DNA of 32,992 nucleotides. It comes from Sphaeroforma arctica JP610 (lineage: Eukaryota > Opisthokonta > Ichthyosporea > Ichthyophonida). Position 1 is the stretch's first letter; every line of letters begins with the position of its first letter. The notes beneath the pieces were generated by a model that did not search any database, was not told where the DNA came from, and saw only the letters and a program-made list of their open reading frames with translations. A program made the translations under genes and the position numbers. This document shows, piece by piece, positions 11,961 to 24,235 of this stretch. The DNA is taken from positions 64,048 to 97,039 of the forward strand of contig NW_014040331.1 in NCBI RefSeq assembly GCF_001186125.1. Reading direction: 5' to 3'.

Positions 11961-12115
11961 TATATTATAAATATATAATATATATATGCATGCTTACAAA
12001 CACCAACACCAACACCAACACAGACACCCACACAACCACATACAGACACACAGATATATATATACACATATACATAAATACATACATACATACATACCTA
12101 CATACCTACATACAT

Positions 12116-12148
<33 letters not shown>

Positions 12149-12187
12149 CATACATATATACACGGATGCATATATTAGTACACACAA

Positions 12188-12220
<33 letters not shown>

Positions 12221-12977
12221 CATACATATGTATATATATGTTATATATAACTGAGACACTGAGACTCACACTGGTGAGGCGTGAGATTAGATCGAATACG
12301 TCCTATGCCAAGACGGCGTGTGTATCTATAGTACACGTCTCCGCAGACACACACACACACATGCGCATACGAATCCACTACTGAGATATCACTACATCCC
12401 ATACAAACAGATATCCCTATATCCCCTACAAATATCCGACGCATGCACCAGCCCTACCGATTCTTGTGAGCTCAGACTGACACTGGCGAGGGGTGAGGTG
12501 AGATCGAATATGTCCTGTGCTAAGTTGAGGTCGTTTCCTTCGTCCGTATCGTTGTCGCTGTTGCTGCTGCTGTCAGTACTGTGCCCGTCTGAGCTCGATG
12601 TCGAGTGCAGGTCAACCTCACGTGGTACCGGTTTGTACCGCTTTATATGGAGGAGGGTAATAGAATACACAGAAGCAATGAGATCGATGGGTAAAGCTGT
12701 ATATGAGAAACTATATATGAGAGCAGTAGGAATATGCAGAAGGAATAGACGGGGATTTGGCTACATATGGGTCTACTGCTCAGTCGTACTCTTCATTTGA
12801 CAGCCTGCTGTGCTTGTGTTGACCGGATTTATTCAGAACAATACCGATCTGTACAGCTTTGCGTGTGCGCTGGGAGTCTGGATGAAGGTAGACCTCCACG
12901 ATAACTGCATGGGTGAATTTGCCATGGCGCATTTGTTCTCAGAACAGAAAACAACATGGACTATATATATATATATG

Positions 12978-13043
<66 letters not shown>

Positions 13044-15174
13044 TACGCATATGCATATACATGTGCAAACACATACGGACACAGACACAAACACAGACAC
13101 AGACACAGACACAGACACAGACACAGACACATACACATACACACACGCAATTCTCAGCATATACACACACTCGCACGAACACACACACCTCACTATATAC
13201 GCTGCCGTAGCTGAAGATGCCGCTGCGATCTCTGCTGAACTGTTGGTGCGCCTGTCGCACCTGCTGTTCCGCACTTCTCGGACTGATATTCCTCCCCTGC
13301 GGGCTCCCCCCGCCAATCATTTCCCCCAGTTGCTCGTTGCCATGGTTACCCCTGGGAATGGGGCTGGATGTGAGGTGGGTTACCATACCCCCCACACCCG
13401 TCCGCGTGCTGTTGTTAAGTTTGCTCCCCAAACTCAGGATACGCTTTGCCGATGGGCCTGGCAGAGAGAGAGTGTGTGCGCGTTGTTGTTGTTGTGAGGC
13501 TGCGCGTGTCTGGTCTCCTCCAGACAGCTGCGTGGACAAGTGAGGCGCTTCTGATTGGCGCTGAGAAGAGATACCGAACATCTCGGCTGTGTCGGACGGA
13601 AGTTTCTGTGCTGTTGCCATTGGGGAATGATAGTATATAGGTAAATCACACTATGGTATAAGCCAATGGTGGATGTGTTACAAGTATGTAGGTAAATCAC
13701 ACTACATTATAAGCCAATGGTAGATGTGATACAAGTATGTAGGCAAAACACACTATGTTATAAGTCAATGGTGGATGTATTGCAAGTATGGAGGTAAGCT
13801 CATGAGTATTACCGCGTCCACACAAACACATACGCGTGGGCGTTGCGAATAAAACATGTGCTCACATACACACATACACACACACACACATGTATGAATG
13901 AGACTACACACACGCATGTATGCATGAGATTACACACACACACACATGTATGCATGATACTGCACACACACATGTATGCATGATACTACACACACATATG
14001 TATGTATGAGACTACATACACACATGTATGCACGAGACTACACACACACGCTGTGCCGACAAAGAGCTTGGCAATACATAGACACTAGTCCATCCGCAGA
14101 TGAGTCTACAATGACACAGGATATGAGCCACAACCAAGTGCACTATACAGCACTCGAATAACTACACGAATGAAATAAAGTCCACACTCTTACCTACACG
14201 CAGTGGTGCACACGCTCTGAACTACTTGTACCAACAAGCGAGTACAAATACAGCTCATACCTATGGACACATACAGACGTATAGTCTACCGGATACACAT
14301 GTGCACACACGTACAGTCCAATAAAAATGCACATGTACGCCCATGTAGTCCAATAGATTTACATATGTACATACTTATAGTCCAATAAAAATGCACATGT
14401 AGACACATATAATCCAATATATATAAATGTGTGTACGTACATATAGTCTAATAAATATACACATGTACACACATATAGTCCAATATATATACACATGTAC
14501 ACCATATAACTCAATGAATATTCACATATGTACACATATACTTCTATGAACTGGCCCCTGCCCCCCCCCCCCACCACACTGAGTAAGAATCTTACACAGG
14601 TGCGACGATCTTGACGGCGATTGGCTCAGCGCTTCCAGAGTACTCCCGACGAGTAATCCCTCCGTTTGATTGGACGATCCTAGATCAGACTGTAAAGCAG
14701 GGGACTTCGAAGAATGCCCAGAGTTCTGTCTGTATTCGTATGGGGTTGAGAAATGGTTATATGAGCGATCGTATGTGTGTGTGCATGTTTGTATAATTGT
14801 AAGTGTATGTGAAAGTGAACGTGAAAGTAAAAGTGTAAGTGTAAGTGTATGTATAATGTATATGTATATGTGTATGTGTTTGCGCGGATATGCTGGTTCA
14901 CATGGGAGTGTCGTTGAGCTATCGTTTGCACAATCACGTGCATGAGTGTAATGGTCCGCATTCACCTACAAGGCTGTGCATTTGTGGTGCAAGCATCCAC
15001 ATGCTTACGATAGTGGCCGATCTCTTGAAGCAGAGTATCCTATTTTATATCTGTCACACTTACGATGAGGGGTCAATGTATGTATATACACACACGGAAA
15101 CACACACACACACACACACACACACCATACACGCACATTCGCAGCGGGACTCACAAGCATACTCACACAACTAT

Positions 15175-15206
<32 letters not shown>

Positions 15207-15594
15207 CATACACGCACACACTCACGCACACACCATACATGCACACACACACCATACACGCACATTCGCAGCGGGACTCACAAGCATACTCACACACAAA
15301 GTTCTTACCCGTAGCCCTACACCGATCCCCCACACAGGTGCGTTCTCATACGCTAACGCACGCACGATAATGCGGTCACACACACCCGCTTACACACACC
15401 ACAAGTATGTACAAGGACTACGGTACGTTGGGTTAGCACCCGGTGCCTGTTAAGGACAGCTGTGGTAGTATATGGTCGTAGGAAACACTCAAAGGTATAC
15501 AGACTTATAATTGCCCGTGTAGACACAGAGATACAGACACAAGCATGCGCTTCTTCTCACACACACAAAAAACACATGCGGACATGCGTACAAA

Positions 15595-15625
<31 letters not shown>

Positions 15626-18600
15626 AGATATATATACATATATATATATATACAAACACACAAGCACACCCAGCCGACATCTTCTCACACAACCACACAC
15701 CTCAACAAGTCACGATCGCGGTCGTCTCCCGGCCCGTCGTCAAAGTACAGTAGCTTATCACGCACCCGGGGCCGTTCCCTTTCACGCATCTCTCGCTCTC
15801 TCTCCAGACCCCCCTCATTGCCCCCCCCCGGCCCCCCAGCCCCATGCACACCTCCATTACCCGTGCGTAGGGGTGACCCTAGCACACTCAGCATCATGGC
15901 TAGGATCTGCCACGTGTTGGCTGTGGCGATCTCTCCACACGCCAACGCCACGTGCGCGTTGTGGTGGCACAGATCAGTCACCGACGTCAGCGCCGCGAGT
16001 GATTCGGGTGCTTGGCCGGGGTGTGAAGGGGCAGTGTCGGCAGCCGTGTCTGTGGTTTTAGTAGATATGCCTGTGGGTTTGCCTGGCCTATTACCCAGTG
16101 TGTGTGGGTGTGGGCCTGAGTTGCTCCCTGTGTGTGGGCTTTCGCTTACCCCGGGTAGGGGTGCGGTGCTCTCAGGGGGTTCGGGGGGTGTCTCGTTTGG
16201 CAGCGACAGCAGATAGTACCTGGCCATATAAGTGAACGGGTCCATTCCAGCCCTAAATGGCTCTCGGTCCCTCCCCGGGCCCTGTTTCTTCCCGGATGGA
16301 GGTGCATGCGTGTGTGCAGATACAGATACAGGCACAGGCGCAAAGGTACCCCCGTCTCTATCCCCGTCGTCATCCAGCGTGCTGCCCCCCTCTGGCTCGT
16401 TGAGCATGTGTGTCTTAATCAGAGGGTTGACCTCATACGGTGTGGGTGTAGGTATTGTGATGAGTTTGTTCTCCGTTTCGGCCCGCAGAATGCCCCTGGA
16501 GCTCCCCATGTTCGCCATTGTGTTCATAGATCGGTTAAAATAGCCCTTGGATGCCGCCGAAAGCGCGTCGGTTGCCATGGCAACGGGCTCTGGGGATATG
16601 TCTGGTTCTATGGACACCTTGCCGTACACCACGCACACGTTATCGTCCGTCCGCCAAGCCAGAGACGTCGACGGCACGTGATTGGCCGGTCTCTCGGCCT
16701 ATATAATATATGAATATGTAAATAATTCTATATATTATATGAATATATGAATCTGTAATTATGTAAATGTATATACGTATGTATTGAATAAATCAGAATC
16801 AATGGATAGTTAATAGGTAAAGCTAAAAGAAGGAGTACATGCATACCCCCTTTATTTCATTGTAAACATATACATGTGAAAGACTGGCAGCGGGCAGTAG
16901 GGACAGTTGCATATGCATCGTAGTTGCAGCATAGAAGACATACGGGTGCAAGGCCAGTGTGGGGTAGTAGAGAGAGCATGTCCATGCGTAGTACCACACA
17001 ACAGGAAACACGTGCATGTGCGACTAGTTATCAAGACGTGTGGTGTAAGCTCGTCGCATGAGACAGAGGGAACGGCTCTCTATGAACCAGTGCGGAAGGG
17101 GCAGCCATAGTACTGGTTAAAGTGGACGTGAGATAAAGAACGCCCAGAAGAAGAAAGGAAGAAGATAGAGCTATGTAACATGGAGACAGACGGTATGCAT
17201 GGCACTACCCTTATAGTAGATGACACACGGGTGAAACACCAAGATATGGCGTTTGTATGGAGAACACATGCGTAGTACCAGACAGGGAATATCCAAACTA
17301 CTGGCTAATGATCAAATAATACGGAAGGCACACATATACACAACCTTCCCCTTCCCCGATGCTCAATTAAGACACACACACGGGTGAAAAGCCTAAACCA
17401 CGTACAGGCAAACCAGCACCCATAAGGTATGGTCTGGAAGCATCTGTACACTCCGACGAGCATAAACGACGAACTGGTTAGAGACTTGCTCAAATAAATA
17501 GTACGCAGATCAGTTCCTGCGCATACGCATTCGTGATACCTACTCTACAGCTAGGCCGGTTGAAACGAAAACGTATAAACGTACCCGCGTGTGCTCGTGT
17601 GTAGCAACCGAAATCAGAATACGCGTAGACTTAGTCTCTATCGAATATGCATGCAAGTAGGAGCCATGTACACATATATACACACAAGAGTAGTACGAGT
17701 TACGTACACAGAGATAGGTGCATACACCTGACCCGCGTACAAGCACAGTCGTGTGGGCGTGCGTGGTGTGATGTAACGCCAACTACACCACTTGAAGCTG
17801 ACCTTGGTATAGTGATGCACTAACATCTGCTTGTCCTTGGACACCGACACCAGCGAGTTGCCTTCTCCGTTGACGTGCCATTCCATACCTACCAGCTTGA
17901 CAATAGTCCACAAGTTTAACGTCTATGAGATACGCTAATACGACAAAAGGGGTGGGATGAGGGTGGAGGGGACATGCAGACATCTGAAACACACCCAAAC
18001 CGACCGGACACATATCCAAATTGAGATTCGTTTACTGCGCACACTAGCCGCTACACGTTAAATCCTCATAAAACCGAGTTCGTTTGAACCAATGGAGGGC
18101 ACGCTCACGCATATGTCCTGGACACTGTCCTTACACACAGGTGTGAAGCATCTGCCTACGATTGCACTTCGGGTTCTTTACACAAGGCTATACCAGCGAG
18201 TGTGACCCTGAAAACCCAAATGTGAACCAGAAATGACAGCAACCATGTATATATCAATCGCAAACTATTCTGCAACTTACCTACATATACAGATACACAT
18301 ATGTTAGACAAGTACGCAAACTATCTACAACGTATCTGATACTCATGTGTCAAAGGACGTACAGTACCGGCCGGCAACATGCCCCCCCCTCATTCTCACC
18401 ATCCAAATCCATAAAACACACAATGAGATCACTAGACAGACGCATTCTAATTAATATTCATGAGGATATGGATTGTTAAGTGTCCACGCCATCTGACACC
18501 ATCCACACACGTACCTATCACCTGACACCATCCACACACATACCTGTCACCTGACACAATCCACAGACATATAACACACATTGAGATCACTAGACAGATG

Positions 18601-19423
18601 CATTCTAGTTAACATCCGTGAGGATAGGGTTTTTTAACGTACCTATCACCTGACACCATCCACACACATACCTATCACCTGACACAATTCACAAACATAT
18701 AACACACAATGAGATCACTAGACAGATGTATTCTAATTAATATACAAGAGGATAGGAATTGTTAGTGTCCACGCCATGTGACACCATCCACACACGTACC
18801 TATCACCTGACACCGTTCACACACGTACCTGTGACAAGATCACTGTTCCGTGTGAAGGACGCAGTGGGGATGAACGGACGCCTCAAGTCCCACACATGGA
18901 TGCTGTGGGAATGATACGAGAAGAGATGTGAACACATGGATGCTGTGGGAATGGTACAGAGAAGAGATGTGAACACATGGATGCTGTGGGAATGATACAG
19001 AGAAGAGATGTGAGACTTAGTTGAGATCAGGCTAACACAGGTAGTAAATGGGATAAGTTGATGCGTTTCATTGTGATCATAGCAGTTGGCTAGTAAGTGA
19101 GTGCCCCACTAAGGTATTCCCACAAGACAAGTGCATATAATAAACACAAATGATATTCTAGACAATTGCACCGTTCTATTTAAAGAATACTCACCTATTA
19201 TACCAACCTACTAAACCTACCTATTATCGGTGACAAGAGCACAACTGGCTATCTGGTATCTGTGTTTGGGTCGCCAGTGCACACGGCACACCGACGCAAT
19301 GGTCTGCACGGATGCCAAGCACTCCCCTCCCGAGTTGGCCGCACGGTGAGATCCTCCCGTCCGCCAAATCTGTTATATATACACACACATTTTATATATA
19401 TATATATGAATACATACGTAGAG

Positions 19424-19468
<45 letters not shown>

Positions 19469-20099
19469 GATTGTCATGTGAAGAGCAATACTATAATCCA
19501 CGAAAGTATTTGGTGTTGTGTGAGACTTACGGATATATGGTACAAGAGGAAAATCGGATTCTGATGTATTCGCGGTTGCCCGTTTTTCTACATAAAGCTT
19601 ATGTAGCACTTCATGCGTAGTCAAAGGTCTCAGTGTGTTTCTTTAGAACAAGCACTAACTGCTGTATAGCACGCACCAGAATATACTGACTTACAATTCA
19701 AACACTCTACCTACATGTCAAAACAAGCGCATATCCTTATACTCGTATACAAACCTTGATAACCCTGTCTCTGCCTCCACTCGCCAGCACACTCCGATCT
19801 TCGGGATGCCAATTGATGCAGAACGTTGGTCCCTGGTGCGCCGCAATGCGAGATTCCCACGTGGTGGGCATACGAATGTCCCACACTTGCACTGACCCGT
19901 TCTCAAAGGCAGCTGTGGGGGCGAAAGAGGTGAGCAAACGTTTGTGCGAGTGCATACTTTGTATACTTGCGGGTACAGGTACAGGTATATTTATATATAT
20001 ATGTCCACAGAAACAACACACCCACACACCCACACCCACACACCCACCCACACACACATATATATATAGATTAAACTATAGATATGGATATAAAACACG

Positions 20100-20136
<37 letters not shown>

Positions 20137-23100
20137 TGTCTATGCTGTTCAGTGACGACTATACAGTGACAGCTGTAATGTTCTTCAACATCATTATAAT
20201 ATACAGATACACACGCTGCGAGTACGTCTCCGATCTCTCGATATTTGATTTGAGCAGTAATTTGCCAAGGTTACACTGACCAAGCGGTAAGACCGTACAT
20301 AAACATACGTAAAATATATATATATATATATATATATATGGAGTAATACCACCGAATGACCTGCTGAGTTGGACAGGCAACGCACACACAGGTATGTACA
20401 CTGTTGAGCATCGATACATGAAGGGTCTGACTGTGAACTGGTATAACATTCACCACCTACTTTGATATACGATGCAAACAGCAGTCAGGAAAGTCACAAA
20501 ATAGCCATTCCGATACATCGCTTTCCGATGTAGGGTTTAGGGTTTATAATCAGTAGCGCCATACCTGCAAATGTGGTGCCATTGTGGGGGTTGAAGCCTA
20601 CATCGCGCACGCTCTCGGCTCGTCCTTCAAAGGAATGTATGTGATTATTCTTGGTTCTCAGATCCCACAGTTTCATGGACCCTGTATGTGGGTACGGAAA
20701 ACGAAGAATGATACACACAGTAACAACAAATCCAGTGAATAGCAGCGGTAGTAATATAGGCGTTGGAACAGAAGCTCGGAAACTGTATGTAGGTACGGAA
20801 AAAGAAGAATGATACACACAGTTACAACAAATTCAGTGAATAGCAGCGGAAATAATATAGGCGTTGGAACAGAATCTCAGAAACTGTATGTAGGTGCGGA
20901 AAAAGAAGAATGATACGCACAGTATCAACAAATTCAGTGAATAGCAGCGGTAGTAATGTAGGCGTTAGAAATGGGAACAGAATGTCCAAAACGGCGATAC
21001 GTATTTGCTTGGCCGCCGAACGAGAACGCGCACTACTCTAATTTAGGAGTGGTATCATTCCGATTTTTTTTTAAAATCATCAGCAGAAGCCAGAAACAGA
21101 TGTAGAGCAAACGGACATGGACTGACTTGCTCTCTAGCACGAAGACTCTTGTCCCGGAGATAGTTTGGGCGTCAACTGCACCTGTTCTTCGAGAGGCTAT
21201 AGTATGACCACAGCTGTGCCATCTAGATATATATATATATATAGCACACACAACAAATCATCTCAATATAAATAGCACACACAACAAATAATCTCAATAT
21301 AAATAGCACACACAACAAATCATCTCAATATAAATAGCACACAACAAATCATCTAAATATAAATAGCACACACAATAAATATTCTAAATATAAAGAGAAC
21401 ACACAGCAAATCATCTCAATATAAATAGCACACACAACAAACCAGAACGACCCAAATACGCAAAACGTTGCAATTCCAGCCCACGGCAAAGCAGCACCAC
21501 AAACCACCGAGCGCACAGTTACGCTGAACCCATTAAATCCCAGTGAAAGCCACTTCTACGCAATATCCCCAGTACATATAGATAGATATGCCACACGTAC
21601 ACAATACGTATACGTATCAGGTCTCCTTCATTGCTTACCGTCCTGTGATCCGCTCAGCAGCGTGTGACACACAGACACAATACGTATACGTATCAGGTCT
21701 CCTTCATTGCTTACCGTCCTGTGATCCGCTCAGCAGCATGTGATGTTCCAACGCATTGAACCGCACACGATGCACTGACCTCCCGTGCTCTTTGATTATC
21801 CGGGCTGCAAGTAAACGATGAACGAGCAAACGGTGCAAATTGAGACCTTTGCGCGTACTACGTAGTTCCGAGTCCTTGTCAACGTTCAAGTTATGAGTAT
21901 ATACGCCGTTTGCTATGTACGAGTATACATATGCAAGTTCGTTAACATGATAGTAGCACAGAATGGGGCATTACGATGACTAAGGTGTACGACAAACCGG
22001 TGCCATTAGAATTTGCACTCCAGCGGAGCATGAAGGCTATCATGACCAATGGAAATGGCTCTTACCCGTTTTCTTGACATCTGCCAAATTGAGATCCCAA
22101 AGCACTATGGCGCCGTTGCTTGCCGCAGTAGCTATCCAATTGCCACATGCTACAGAATGAGGATGAATTAAAAATTCAGAACCAACCACATAAGGCTTAA
22201 CAGACAAGTGCGCTAGAAGGTCGCAAATTTTCATCCCGATTTAGACACGAAGATATACTAGCCCATCCCCTAGCTGTTGGGTTCATAATTGATGCGTGCA
22301 TACGACGCACCATACTTCCGAGTGAAATGGCAGTTTTGTATGCACTACACCACAATACACACCATACGTAGAGGTGAAATGTTGAATTTAAATTTCGTAT
22401 ACCACAAACCCATTTCAAAACTTTGTATTCTGTAAACCCATCCTTACATGAACAAGCGCGTAGATTCTGGCTATACTCTACTTTACCAGGGAGATGTATT
22501 GTTTGTAATACACACTGTCGTATATGAGCGGTCAATACCTTATGTCTATGTCTAACCCTTCATATATATAGCCCAGTCATACAAACGTGTGTAGCTCAGC
22601 CAAGCAAACGCACGCACACAGACATGCATGGCACGCACAACCGAGTACTCAGAATCTGGGGTTCCTCAATTTCAGGCATAGACAATGGTTTACCATGCAA
22701 TATGGGTATTGCTTTGAGCTGTCCTTGGCAGTTGCAAATATTCTAACCAAATAGTGAAGCACATTTGACTGTAACTGCAATAAACATGCACTTACTAGAA
22801 TGCATTAGTAGCTATAAGCGGTATCTAGTATGTACACGGAGATATAGACTCAAACTATGTATGAGTGTATAGTATGTCATTACGTATAAGGCATATGTAA
22901 ACATACAGGGATGGAGAAACTATGTATGAGAGTATAGTATGTCATTACGTATAAAGTATATATGAACATACAGGGATGGGGAACCTATGTATGAGAGTAT
23001 AGTATGTCATTACGTATAAAGTATATATGAACATACAAGGATGGGGATGCCAATCCACGTCGTAACTGCTGTAGTTGAGATGCTTGCGCATCACACGCAG

Positions 23101-24092
23101 ATTCTGTGACGGGTGGCACTCGTCTCTGGACAGGTCGATGATCTGCAACACTGTGGTGCGCAATACGAAGGTTAGATAAGTGTATACAGACAGACATGTC
23201 TATGCTGCAATAGGAAAGGTTAGAGGAGTGTTTACAGACAGACATGTCCATGCTGTGTTTCGGAAGTCTTGTCATCAACAGCTGTGTGACAAACCTAAGC
23301 CAAACCCAACACTGTACTTTTTGCTGTTTTGTTTTTGGATTTCCCCTTTTGATACTATACAGCGTTGCTGGAAGACGTGGCATGCTTCATTAAAAGGGTG
23401 CGGGGTTAATGGAAACCAGTCTGTTCACATAAAAGGTCTGAGTGCATCACCATAAACCACAACAATACTTATAGACTGACCCACGCCTCTAAGCCAGATG
23501 ATCAATTTCCTATGCAGTGAACCAGGACTAGCTTGTGGTGTATCCGACATGTAGACATACACCCTCGCACTCGCGAATGAGAGCTCATGCCGTGATGGGG
23601 CTCGGTCTGTCACCAAAAAATGCTCACAGTCTCATTTCAATGTGCAACGTGTATCTAACGGAATTCGTACTCGGTACAAGGAAGAACCACTACTTAGTTG
23701 TCCACACTACGCACACAAAGTTATACATATACAAGGCTATACATATACAAGGATAATCAAGCAAGATCCCACTCGACTCAGAGAACATAACTATCTCAGG
23801 GGATATCGCACAATCCGAGACCACTACTACGTACTATCACTACCGCCGACGTACAACCCGTCATAGATAGGTCACACTGTGGATACAATCACAAGCACTA
23901 ACAAGGCAAACACAGCAGAACAACACGCCAAAGCGTGCGACGGCAGCGTAGATACAACTCAGATAGATACATTAGCATGGTGTCAACACTACGCATCCTC
24001 AATACGTATAAAGGTACCGTCTAGACATACACACAGACCTCGAATGGCATTACAATATACGACACCGACCGAAATATATATACATAAATATA

Positions 24093-24141
<49 letters not shown>

Positions 24142-24162
24142 CCTATTTATATATATATACAT

Positions 24163-24235
<73 letters not shown>

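Larger units (their letters stand above)
11381..16698 (-). other. WDR24: WDR24 exons 10-14: enlarged linker with helical core
   Basis: Exon 10 (15701-16698, 998 nt) starts [15 protein letters not shown], matching the end of the animal propeller. Its second half holds the conserved helical stretch [20 protein letters not shown] followed by NTWQILAMM, equivalent to human AELCDHNAKVARELG and TWTML. Between these lies a long insert rich in Pro, Gly, Thr and Asp that human lacks. Exons 11-14 are Ser/Gln/Asp-rich and probably disordered. Exon 13 is acidic ([11 protein letters not shown]), as in the animal linker. Exon 14 is the weakest call. It was chosen because its phases fit, with the donor ATG then GTGTGT. 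Confidence 0.7.

Noticed and set aside
12781-12960. Possible extra WDR24 exon between exons 12 and 13
   Set aside because: A minus-strand frame here is open and non-repetitive, but no phase-compatible acceptor and donor pair or homology supports it.
13855-14540. CRISPR-like regular repeats
   Set aside because: The period is uniform with no unique spacers, the copies diverge gradually, and the genome is eukaryotic. These are minisatellites.
15462-16216. Plus-strand frames across 15.5-16.2 kb
   Set aside because: They are antisense shadows of WDR24 exon 10, which has clear homology on the minus strand.
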